Source: Climacium dendroides (lineage: Eukaryota; Streptophyta; Bryopsida; Hypnales; Climaciaceae). Taken from it: a stretch of DNA of 64,000 nucleotides. Where the stretch lies: NCBI GenBank assembly GCA_950106755.1, contig OX467084.1, forward strand, positions 1,550,001-1,614,000, in the 5' to 3' direction. A program made the position numbers and the translations under genes. Position 1 is the stretch's first letter. Each line of letters opens with the position of its first letter. The notes beneath the pieces were generated by a model, which saw nothing but the letters and a program-made list of their open reading frames with translations, was not told where the DNA came from and made no database searches. Positions 53,011-64,000 of this stretch are shown in pieces.

Positions 53011-54712
53011 GTGTAAGCCCATTTTTGTAATCTACACTTTCTATAAATTACCATGGACTATTCACTTTTTCCAATGCGCCAAATATTGAAGAAGTTATGC
53101 CTTTCCAAAGGTCCAAATTTCCTTAGAGAGTGGTTCTCTAGGACTCCACCTTGTTTGTATGCCCATAACTTTTAGTTTACAACTCAACTCCTCATGAACC
53201 TTAGCAATCCTCAAAAGCTTGTCTCTTTAGCTTTTCAAAGATATGTGGCATGCCTTATTTGACTCAAAAAACCCCTCCCAAACCCCTACTCCCACATCCC
53301 ACACCTCGGATCGTTATAAGACACTCCCAACTTTCAAGAGTCATAACTTTTGTCTCATACTCAAACCCTCATGTTCTTTAGACCCATAGACATGTCTTCT
53401 CACAAGATTTCCAAACATATGTAACAAACAATCCAATTTGTCTCAATCAAAGTACTACAATACTTTATTCACTTAAGACTCCCTCATTCTTTAACCTCAT
53501 CTCTTGCAAGGCTTACAATCACCTCCAATATTCCCGTTGCTCACCAAGGTGGCATGGGCACACTTCAAAGTGAAGGCTTATTCAAAGAAGGGGAGATTGT
53601 AATAATTGCATCCAATAGGGCAAAATGAAGGTGCCAAATTTTTTTTAACATAGTACAATATACTCCATCATGTTGAAAAGTTAGCAACTCAAGATATCCC
53701 TTCAATAAATAACTTTTCAAAATCTAACCTAAGTTTTAGCCAACACTTGTCTCAACGACAATATTCACCAAGGCTACTACATGTATATGAATTTAAAATG
53801 ATATGCCCATGACTCTTTTGATTTGTAATGAATCATAATAAACACAAGCAATAAAAATCAATGAGAACATTGATTTGTACCTTTCATTGTTGGCTCATTT
53901 GTACTAAAAGAAACTATTACTACAAAATTACATGGTCACAATTGAGATGATGGAGAGTCAATTCATATGACGACTACCAATAGAGTCCAAAGCCAATTTC
54001 TTTAGGGTCTTTGTCTGTCATCCACGGTGACCTACATTTCAAGGTTGGCAATGATAACTTAGTCATCCAACATTCTATATTAAATATAGAGCAATATTGT
54101 ACCAACTACAATACAAGGATGTTTGTGTTTTTAATCTAAACCTCTTCAAGAATTAAGATATCTTCAATCTTTAAGGGGATCTAGATTTGATATGTCCTTG
54201 CACTATACTTGCGAGGCACAAGTATAAAGTATTGGCAATGAGAATGCAAAACACACATATCCCTTCTTTACCTCATCCTATTGTCAATGACTTCAATTCA
54301 CACCTTACCAAGTACAAAAGTGCAACAAGGTGATTAAGTTTACACTTGTCCTAGAAGTCTTGAAGACAAGCAAGAAGTTGATTCCAAGACTTAGTTATTT
54401 GGAGCCTCAAGACAAGATGTCAAAACATAAAAAATTAAAGAGCGTAAGTGGTCTTTTCCGTTTGACCATTTTGTGAATCAGTAATATTTGGAACACTTCA
54501 CAAAATTGTATCAAACTGACATGGTCACAGATAGAAAGTGTTGTTGCATAAGTATTTTATCATCCGGTTCATCAAGATTCTTTCTCCCTACATGCCTGGA
54601 CAATATATAAAGGACAACTCTCCCAACAGTGACCATCAACAATATTAAATATCTTGTCCAGACAAATGTGAATTGAAGGTTCACAACAGAGCAGGAATTC
54701 CTTGAAATGGAG
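53011..54712. other. Spacer and 3' flank of the saccharopine dehydrogenase-like gene
   Basis: No recognisable gene or RNA. The last few hundred bases are likely the 3' untranslated region of the minus-strand gene that ends at 54713. Confidence 0.55.
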
Positions 54713-57700
54713 TTATGGGGAGAAGATGTACTTGTTCATGACAAAGTTGATAGTGCCTTCTGCTGCTCGCTCCAGCAACTTTCGTCTTGCTGATTCCGCA
54801 ATACCTTCCTCCTGAGGTTGAAAGACCAAACAAGAAAAGGAAAAAGAAAAACTTAAAATCTGTCTAATGCACAGTGAAATATAGTCTGTTTTAACCTGGT
54901 ATTTGAATTCCTAACCCCGAACCCCTAAGGGCTCATTCACACCAAGACAATATCTTAACCTTGAGGAGGATAAAATAATCCACACTTCGAATGGAGCATT
55001 GAGATTTGAAGAAGGTAAAGTTGGGATATTTGGAAATCCCGTTGGAGCGCTTTAGGGCTGTACCTCCTCTGGAAACCACACACCGGGTTGCGTTGAACCT
55101 TCAAGCACTGCTCTTGCAAATGCAGCCACGGACACACCCACGGATCTGCATTAACACAAAGCAACATATGGTTATCACACAAGCGTTGAGCAGAAAATTG
55201 TTGCACGTTTCAGAGGTAACAAGATCAAATTTGCAGCACATTCTTACAAGTGCACTCAGCACTTTGAATCAGTTTGTAGGGCGTCATAATCGTTATGACA
55301 TAACCTTAGTCCATAACTAAAACTGTAATTCCAAAACCAAAACCAGTGCTAATCAAGCACCAAAATCAAGTGTTAGGAACCTCATAATGTTCAATACGAG
55401 AACTTAACTAAACCATGCAAATAAAGTAAATACAAACTCAAAAGCTGCATCAAAACTGTCTTAGAGGCTGAAGGAGGAATGCATCGTCTTGGAGTGCTTA
55501 CACTGACAGCATTTTGTGGCTGAATATACCAATTGCCTTTTTCCCATTCTCACACTCCAAATCCACCTACAAACAAGCCGATCAAAACACTGCTTTGGGA
55601 TGAAACAAACAAGTAAATCGATTTTGAGGCGGGCCAGGAATGTCACTGCAAGGTAGTTCCTAAAATGAAACAAAAAGTACTGGACTGACCCGCATGGAGA
55701 CGCGTTCTCCTGCAATGCCATCTACTGCCCGAACTGCAATATCTGACCACTTCACCAAGCTTTGCACTTTCATTTGATCTTGCAAGATTTCCTACAGACA
55801 ATACATAATGAGAACCACGTTGGGGTGTTAACCACATTACAGCAGAGGCAGGCAACAACATTTCTGCCCAGTCCGCATGGCATGAATAACAAATAAAAGT
55901 TCTCCCTTTTCCTCACTTCATGGCCTTCTTCATTTCCATATCATTATTCATTTGCCACATAAGATGCATGAATGAAAAAGGGGATCCTCAATCTTTCTTG
56001 CTGTTTCGCTATCAATCCTAGTGTGATAGCCTCTTGCTCTAATAGACCAATGAAACGCTTTCCACGTCGTTGCTTTTCATTAAATTATCCTCGAGTGTGT
56101 TAAAGCCTCTAATTAATCGTTGTCAAGGTTATAAGTTGACATGCTCTGATTAAGTAAAAATTGCACTGCCGTTTCATTCTAAGATAAAGGGGTAGATTGA
56201 TAAGGGACGTGTACAGAGATGATGGTCAGAGAATTTCGAAGCATTGAAACTAGGGCAAAACTCCACAGAATCTCAAAGCTAAAAACAATTGTAAAACCAG
56301 GTGAGCACTCTTTCTCAACTTCAACTAGGGTGAAAGACATTACACCGGTACCAGGTCAAGATTTGTACACAGAATATGACTTACACGTATAGAATTACCT
56401 TAGGGACGAATGAAGCAACCAGACCCATTGCAATGTTCCAGATTTGAGGAGATGTGCCGAACCGCGCACTCACGCTTGGAACCTTAAGTACCTCGTGCGT
56501 ACTTCTCACCTCCGGTAAATTCCTGTGACCAGCACCATATAAATTTATACAATTTCAAAAAAACATTCTAATAAAATGTTAGGACTCAGGTACAACTCCC
56601 ATTTTCTTATGCAAAAATTCTCAATTTTTCGCTGAATTTCAAAAGAATGCTTTCCATCAGATATCGGTATTCTTGCCACAAACCTGAATGTGAGATTCCA
56701 AAATGCCATTTCCACCAAAGACACCTTCCATGAGATTTAGAAAGAGATCTTAAACTTGAAACAGATGATCCATTTGGACTTGAAAATCAGACCATATTAT
56801 CTCACGGAAAGTGGTCATAAAGAGAACATACAGGGGAGAGGACGTACAGGAGATACACTGGCTTTTTACCGATTCCACTTCCAAAGTCCACGACTCTCCT
56901 GGCACTATAGGCTTTAAACCTCTGTTCCTTACCTGAAAACAACCGAGACGAATAAACATTGCTAAATTATTGTACAGGTCTATAACACATCTTCGACGGC
57001 ACAAAAGCAAAATTTAAAAAGTTCTTGACTAAACATCAGACTTACCGTCTACATAAACTACTGCCTCCTCGCCTAGCAACAGAAAACTGGTTGCAAGTAT
57101 GGTAGGTCCAGCCCCACCGGACCCTGCTGTATAATACGAATACCTGCAACTCATTTGTCAGAACAAAAAAGATTATAAACCCAACATGATCACAGTTGGA
57201 AGCAGGAAATTGGACCCACTAGAAAGTCTGCCACTTAGGGTTTTAGTTGCACCTTTCTCAAGTAATGTTAGCCTGTCTACACTCTTCACAAGCATTAGGT
57301 TGCCGCATGGGCGTCACGCCATGGTTCGGAAAATGCGATGTGTGACGTTCGACCTATTAATCATTTCAATATTTTGATCAAAAAGTGGTTCACAAAGGGT
57401 CTCACCTGATTCGTTTCGGCTTCCCGTTCAAGCGCACAAGCTCTGCAGCCATTACTGCACAATCCAGTATGTAAGATTTAACCTCTTCACTTCACCATCA
57501 TAAAAAGTGCTTCTTGGTCATCATCAGTTGAATACATATAATTATTGGCAGCAGGGCCAAAGCCGTGATTCAAGCATTAGGTTGATGTGAAATAATCAGA
57601 GTCAAAGCGGCGAACGGGGCTATGGTTCCATTTCAACGAACTCTGTATCAGAGTGGATGGCTAACGACAAGTTGATACCCACTATTACTGACGCCGGGGT

Positions 57701-59612
57701 AGATTCCTGCAGTTGTGATAGCTGGAATTTGAGCTGCAACCGCTCTGTCGTGGTAAGCTTTGGCTCGCACAGAATAATCTTGGTCGTCACACACATCCAT
57801 ATACGCCGTCTACACCGCCACGAGATATTTAAAAACTGGCCACTAAAGTAAGTGGTACTCACTCCAACAAGCATGTAAAGTAGCAGAGCACAAGCATGAA
57901 GGATCTAGTCACTGTTTCCCCCTCTATTAACAAATCAGAGAATTCATACTTTGGTGTCTATGGCTGCCTCCAGAACTGCACACTCCGGTCGTCTCTGGAA
58001 GGGGCCTGCTGCGTGCACCACCAGATCTGCACCTGCACAGCAAAGAATATTGGGAACGTTCACTGGCTGCAAGATACTGATAAAATGCAAGGCATGGAAC
58101 CCAATACCACTGCAATATGCTGGCATACATACTACTGTAAAAGCAAGCTATAAGAAAGCTTTAGATTTGGTGTATGCAAAGAACAGTTTGCTAAAACTGG
58201 TGTATACAGACCTAAAACTTCCACATTAGTATTCTAGTGAAAATAATGGCCAGCATATAGCAGCAGTAGTGGATTCCCCACCTTATTGATCACTATAAAA
58301 TTCAAAAAATGTGAGCTACAAGTACCCCAGGTAAGTGCCAAATATCAGACCATTAATAGCTGCTCGCAGAGCAGATGGGTCATCCATATCAAAGCCTGAA
58401 AACTCCGCATTGCCGCCGAGATCACGTGCCAGGGCTTCTCCTTTCTCCCTGAAGATTAAAGCAAGTACGAGAAAACATTTGAGACTAAACCAAATGGACC
58501 AAGGATGCATAACTTCAAAATGACGGATTCAATTGATCACATTTGTAAAAAGTACTATTCAAATGGGGTCAAACTCAATATCACTAGAATCAATGAAGCA
58601 CATTGCATAAGCTGGTCAAAAACTAAATGAACACGACAAAAGAAAGTTCCATATGACCTACTCAAAACTGCTAAAAAAAACATGAGGCTGGAATTAAGCT
58701 CTCTGGTCCTTTCAGGCCAACACAAAGCCTGAGTGACACAAAACCTAAACCCCAATCCTGTCATCGACACGGCAAGGTGAGTACCTGTTGCGACCGCCAA
58801 CAATGAGATGTAGGTCGTCACCTTTGGCTAACGCACGAAGAGTCGAAGCACCAACTCGGCCAGTGCCTCCCATCACCAACACTGTCTTCTTCTGACTCTC
58901 TACCATACCCACCGCTTCCGCAGCTTTGGCACAACATCTCAGCCCTGAGCAATGAATGAAACACGAAGCCAGCCAAGAACCTCATGAGAGAATTTACAAC
59001 ACAGCATAGCATTCCACATACCATGCTGCATTTACGCTTCGTGTTTTGGAATCTTTCCAATACATTAGTGAGTTAATTACAGAGCAGAGAGACGAAAATG
59101 CATGAGAGGTTAATCAATGATACGCACTCTCACTGGCAATGTAACGAAAAGCAAAAAACGAATGGTCATGGACAACAATGGCCAGTCTCACCAAGCTGCA
59201 TGCTCTTCTGTCTCAGCAAGGACTTCCCGGCATTCCCATTCTCCAGCTGAAAAGGATCCTGCAAATGAAATCCACGAGGTCAAAACATCTCCCACCAAAT
59301 GCAACCACAACGACACTCAAAACGTAAGCAAATCTGGCACAGACTTCTGAAAGTGAGGCCACGAGTGGAAGAGATGAGACAGGAGGGCTTACTGAACCCA
59401 AAGCTAACCACCACTTCGGCAGCTGCGCTGCCATCATCGCCATTGTGCGACAGTAACGAACGCACCGTCCAAACTGGATCCCCACCACACAATCTCTTGA
59501 GCTTGAACCTTTCGATGTTCGCAAGCAATGAACAATGACACGAATTCTGTAAAATCCCGAAGTGTTGTTGAATCTTTCTTTCGACACCAATTCCGAAATT
59601 TTGAGTGCTCAT
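54713..59612 (-). CDS. Saccharopine dehydrogenase-like protein, probably plastid
   Basis: 13 exons (high-low): 59612-59393, 58944-58785, 58448-58351, 58032-57950, 57809-57683, 57454-57406, 57143-57046, 56932-56848, 56522-56399, 55791-55690, 55566-55502, 55145-55064, 54811-54713; 463 codons, phases closing. An NAD(P)-binding Rossmann start VLVMGGTGRVG (GGTGRVG 99-105) is followed by VGGRNREKGEALARDLG, DLVVHAAGPFQ, TAYMDVCDD, AGIYPGVSN, YYTAGSGGAGPTILATSFLL, NLPEVRS, AGERVSMRVDLEC, LEGSTQPGVWFPEE and a short C-terminus ending IFSP. It resembles the Arabidopsis At1g50450-type protein as I recall it. The substrate is unproven and true saccharopine activity should not be assumed. The roughly 73-residue first exon, with a basic/hydroxylated composition, suits a transit peptide. 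The start (ATG at 59612) is uncertain, as an in-frame ATG lies upstream at 59738. The exon 3 donor (GTCTGA) is weak but fits family spacing. Confidence 0.9.
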
Positions 59613-60954
59613 GAAATTCGGCTCCAAGCAATCTGAGAGCAGAACGACGACCGTTACCTGAAATGCAATCGGGGACGATGGAAGCAAGTTTCGTATCGCG
59701 CTGTCGCGGCAAGGCTTGATGCGACACTTATCCAGCAAAGGGAATGACAGAGACGACCGAGGGGCTTCGTTCGTCGGAGTTCGTCGAAATTCGGCGTTGT
59801 GGTGCCTATCGTCGGCCGAACGTCGTTATGCTTCCGACGACTATGTGACGAATGTGGGCGACCAATGGGCTTTTTCGGTGGCCTTTGGGGCAAGCCAAGG
59901 TAATATAAATTTTTAAGCACTTCCATTGGCAAAGAGTTTAGAAATGGTCTAGCTTTATCAATGAGAACATTCAAAGCTATTAGTTTTTTTTAGAGTGGTC
60001 ATAAATATAAAACGACTTTTATGTGAAATAGTCTTAAATTATGGATATGTAAGTAAGTAAGTGGACAAGATGAATATAATATTTTAAAAATGGATTTAGA
60101 CTTCTTCTCTATGAAATACCTATCACATGAACATTCAATGTCATCATCGTTGTGGAATATTCATGTTGAGATAGAACTTATAGTGGTTTACTATTGTAGT
60201 TTATCTTTTTTATCAATAATTTATGATAATAAAATTATATTATAATTGACAAGATTTTTGAAAATTCATTTGTCTTTAAAATTATATTTTTTGAATTTGA
60301 ATAATTTGAATTTGAAGATTTGTAGAGAAAGAGTAATGACATATATTGTAACTATTATAAAAACATTGAATCTTATAACTTAGTTTATTGCTTCGTTTAG
60401 TGTTTGACGATTAGAAAACAATAATAATAAATCCTTCATATCATCTTTTAAAGCCACATTGAAATTGGTTTGCAAGTGCTTCTTCACCTCAATTGATGTC
60501 ACAATCAAGTTGTCAAAATTCAAAAGCATGATTTTTATCATAAAGAATAGATTTTAGTTGTTGTCCAACAGATTTTGTCATGTTCTCCAAATGCCTCAGC
60601 AAAAGTTGTTAAGAATGTTTTGAAATTGCACTACAAAAATGGTGTCCAAGTCAACAAAAATTTAACAACTTTTTGTTGATTGGGATATTGTATTGATTGT
60701 TTTAACAATTTTTTGTTGATTTAGTACAAGTTAACAAAATGGTCATTGAATTTTGGTTAATTTAGATAGTACAATGTCCAAATCAATAAAAAAAAGTTTA
60801 CACTTTTTTGTTAATTCTAAATTTCAAAAGTTTCAAATAAGTTTTCATTATTTGGGCAATATTTAAAATCATCATGGATGGAATCCAATGTTAAGAACTC
60901 AATTTAATTAGAAGCAAGAAGACATGCTTCACTTGTTGGTAATAAAAGAGAGGT
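59613..60954. other. Promoter side of the dehydrogenase gene, then AT-rich spacer
   Basis: 59613-59900 is GC-balanced and probably holds the leader and promoter of the minus-strand gene. Beyond that the DNA is AT-rich with no gene. A CACTAC-like end with repeated TTTTTGTTGATT motifs lies near 60629-60800 but has no partner end. Confidence 0.5.
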
Positions 60955-61144
60955 GAGTTCAGTGACATAAGAGAGGAAAAGATAAACTCTTTATACATAT
61001 GGAATGGTAGAAGGTAGAACAAACCATATGAGATATGTGAATTAAGACTATGAGTGATTCACATATCTCATATGGTTTGTTTAACCTTTTATCATCCCAT
61101 TTGTATAAAGAGCTTGTCTTATTCTCTCTCATGTTACTAAACTC
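60955..61144. mobile_element. Foldback element with about 89-bp arms
   Basis: The left arm (60955-61043, GAGTTCAGTGACATAAGAGA...) and right arm (61056-61144) are imperfect reverse complements around a loop of about 12 bp. The inner 25 bp (AAACCATATGAGATATGTGA..) pair without mismatch, while outer parts have scattered differences. It looks like a MITE or inverted duplication and could yield a long hairpin RNA. Confidence 0.75.
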
Positions 61145-62274
61145 ATCTCATAAACAAAGAGTCAATGGCCTTCAAGAAAAGATCTAATTTTGATTCTATC
61201 ATACTAACATCTTTGTTTTTTGTCACCTTTATTTGCTTAACAAGGATATAAAAATGATTGATTTAATAGACAAACACCAATTTAAACATGAATAATCCAT
61301 AATCTTTATATGTTAAAGTTATTTTCAAAAAGGGCAGTAGTTCGCGTATAATCAAGAAAAAATAATACTAGTTTAGAAGAAGGTAATTTGTAACCTCTAA
61401 GCATTTGATATTTTCAAGAAAAAGGGTCATCCACACTTAATCAAGAAAACCAAGTTCTAATACTAATTTTATTCTTAGATTTATCAATAATTAGTACAAC
61501 AAATTTTAAATTGAACTAACACACTATCTGTTTATTTAAGATCTTGAAAACCAAATTTTGCAAAGCAAAATTTGAAGGTCAATCTCAACAAACTGTAAAT
61601 GTATGGACGTAAGAGATAATTACAAGACAAGGCAAAAAGAGTTTTAAATAATAGGACTTGATATTGAAATTCAAGAGTACAATACTAGAATTAGAACCAC
61701 AAATTAAGATCTAAGAGTTGTATTTAAGAGAGCAAGATTAGGGAGAACAAGGCCTCTAATTTAGGACTAATAAGGCTGAGAGCTATAAACTAAACATTAG
61801 AGTGAATTGCTGAGACTAAGAAATCTCTCAATCTTGACTTTTATATATACAAAGTTGCTTTTATGAGCTTGGAAACTACTTGAGCTACTTCCATCAAATA
61901 GAAAACTTTTTGAGAAGCTTTCATGAGCTTCCATAACCTTCTAGAAGCTTGGAAGTTGCCTGAGCTACTTTTGTTAAAGGAGAAGCTTCATAAAAAGCTT
62001 TCATACTCTTGTATCATCCGTGACAATTAATAAATTCACCATTTTTTATGAAGTAAAAAAATATTACAAGGAGAAAAGTCAATATTCAACACTAATCATT
62101 GAAAATGGATTTAGGCAATTCGAGCATCCACCTCTCACTTCAAATTATATGAAAAAATTTTTTTCCCATCTTTAAGACTTCCTTAAGATCATCTAGTGAA
62201 TACAAAACATCTTCTCAAGAATTCAAAGTTAATCCCTTAGCACCTTAATAATTTCTTAAATTTTAGCATATTTT
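61145..62274. other. AT-rich spacer, nothing recognised
   Basis: Includes a small cluster of similar phrases (GAGCTTGGAAACTACTTGAG and related at 61865-61990) suggesting local duplication. No gene. Confidence 0.5.
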
Positions 62275-62513
62275 TGTTTATCCATATTTTATCCTTAAAG
62301 GACAGACTAATGATTGTGGAAATCATCCTTTTACTAATCTTGTGAATCATTCACTTACAAAATTGCAACAACAATTATCAAAAGTCAAAACTATTGGAAA
62401 AGATCTTTCTTTTTACAACAAAATCCTAAAAATGAATAGTTGCACTTCAATCCTACTAGAATAATTCATCCATTAGATGCTAAACGTCATTGTTGCTATT
62501 TAAGGGTTAAATT
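62275..62513 (-). mobile_element. MITE-like repeat, copy 7
   Basis: Minus-orientation copy: starts CCTTAAAGGAC, includes AATGAATAGTTGCACTTCAA and ends TTTAAGGGTTAAATT. Its right flank (62530-62660) is shared, inverted, with 52.68-52.83 kb. Confidence 0.6.
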
Positions 62514-62779
62514 AGGTTGTTTATTTTGTACTATTTTTTTTGTTATGGAGAGATCTCCAAAACTGTGTTCCCTTGGTTGCATTCTTGGTACCTTTAGAAA
62601 GCCTTCGATAAGGGAGGGGTGACTATATGGACTTTGTTTTGTGAGATTTAAATTTACAACAAAAAAAATATTGATTTTCAAAGTTCTTATCAAACTAAAA
62701 AATTAGAAAATTACTTTTATTTTTATTATATAATATGTTGTAGCAACAACATAAATTTATTAGTCTTTTCATATCATAA

Positions 62780-63692
62780 GTTGGATTGTTTGTTTCTTCG
62801 AGAGACAAATGGGATTTTGGATTAGTATCTACGGACTTAATTATTAACATGATTTTTAAATTTTTTTTTTAAAGATAGAAAAATTGACTAGCTTCATAGA
62901 AATATAATTTTTTTTCAATTGATGCTTAGGAACAAAAGTTATGTCCAAATAAGCTCAATACATGGGAAAAGAGGCAATTTTAAAAATTCAAAATTTGAAT
63001 TAAGAATTTTAAAATTTTTTTTTACATGGATTATATTTTTGTCTACATGTGTAGCTTTGATTCATCCCATTTGGTTTTGTTATGAGAAAATAATAGAAAA
63101 TCTTGTTTGGGAGGCAATTAGAACATCTTCTTGAAAAAATAACTTGCAAGATTCATTTCTAAATGCAATTTTTACAACTTTAAAAAAAAATCCACATGGT
63201 TTGGTTTTCTTCCTAGAACAATTTTACCATTGCAATTAATACATTTTAATTCCATTTAGAGATATTAATAATTTAGATTTTCCTTCTATCTTATACCTAC
63301 TTCTACTTAATAGATTTTTTAAGAATAAAAATTAAGTTTTTAAAAAATTCTTTTATTTGCCTAGACTTTCAACTCAATTCCCCACCATAAATGTTTAAAC
63401 CTTAAAACTTTGTAGTGCAAAAAATTTAAGTTAAGAAGGTTCAAAGTCAAAAAATGTAGACTTGCAATGTACCAAAAAACTTGTTTTTTTGACTTCAAAT
63501 GCAAATATCTTGCAATTTGTGCAACCAAAATTTCTGAATTTTTTTTCACATATTGTCATAATAGTTAGGTGTAAGATCCTATGGTTACATATGCGAAAAA
63601 ATTAATTTTCAAATTTTTTTACTCTTTGCTATAGAAATGACAATTTTGAGTGTTTTTGACAAAGAAAAGACCTTCATCAATTAGAGGTTAGT
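62780..63692 (+). repeat. AT-rich long repeat, copy at the right edge
   Basis: Close in order and sequence to 47.04-47.85 kb and more distantly to 35.57-37.53 kb. Shared blocks include AAATGGGATTTTGGATTAGT, TTAGGAACAAAAGTTATGTC, CTTGAAAAAATAACTTGCAA and GTTAGGTGTAAGATCCTATG. It ends near TTAGAGGTTAG. No coding frames. The last 300 bases of the window beyond it hold nothing I recognise. Confidence 0.6.
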
Positions 63693-64000
63693 TGCTACGC
63701 TATCGTGTAGAGAGAGGTTTGTCTTGAGAAATCACAAGGATTCTAGCTGCAATAAGAAATGGTTTACTGAGAAGTTCAGTCGAATCTTCAAATCTTCAAA
63801 CTATTTTTCATTGACCTATCATGTTGGTGGCTTTAAATAGGTTTTAGGGTTGATGTAAGTGATAAGAAACTACAGGCCTCAAATGAGTAAAACGGGATGG
63901 CCAGATATGAGTTGAACTATCCAAGGGATTGGCTCTTAAATTTCAAACTTACAATAATCAACAAACATGCTTCTCCAATGAGAACAACAAAAAAGTACGA

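Noticed and set aside
60629..60800. CACTAC-like end with TTTTTGTTGATT repeats.
   Set aside because: No inverted partner end or target duplication was found, so it is not called as an element.

Overview
The window is nuclear DNA from a land plant. It holds GT-AG spliced genes for a plastid-type saccharopine dehydrogenase-like protein, a group I bZIP factor and a FYVE/SYLF endosomal protein, plus a chromodomain Ty3/Gypsy retrotransposon and CACTA-type DNA elements. The full-size ABCG transporter does not look like the familiar angiosperm PDR proteins. That, together with very AT-rich, repeat-filled spacers, makes a seed-free plant (lycophyte, fern or bryophyte) my best guess. The guess is inference, not proof.

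Layout. 1-5.4 kb: a decayed, once-spliced cassette on the plus strand, with a weakly methylase-like part, an acidic part and an FCP1/HAD-phosphatase-like part, all broken by stops. 5.4-8.3 kb: AT-rich spacer with MITE-like repeats and a 293-bp inverted-repeat element just upstream of the next gene. 8.3-10.8 kb (+): RING-FYVE-SYLF protein (CFS1-like), six exons, 587 codons. 10.8-15.3 kb: spacer. 15.3-18.1 kb (+): group I bZIP, four exons, 497 codons. 19.6-33.5 kb (-): full-size ABCG/PDR transporter, 29 exons, 1585 codons, with a PDZ-like segment between the first ATPase domain and the first membrane domain and two inferred GC-AG introns. 33.5-41.3 kb: AT-rich repeat DNA with a perfect 62-bp palindrome. 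41.3-46.4 kb (-): degenerate chromovirus with matching 286-bp LTRs and a TTTAG target duplication. 48.9-51.1 kb: a 2.2-kb non-autonomous CACTA-like element with an ATT target duplication. 54.7-59.6 kb (-): saccharopine dehydrogenase-like gene, 13 exons, 463 codons. 59.6-64 kb: spacer with a foldback element and more repeats.

The four intact genes look like independent housekeeping or regulatory loci, not a cluster. The first two run on plus and the last two on minus. All exon models were built by hand from splice sites, reading phase and family resemblance, and phases close across every junction. At least seven copies of one short MITE-like family and four copies of a longer AT-rich repeat are scattered through the spacers.
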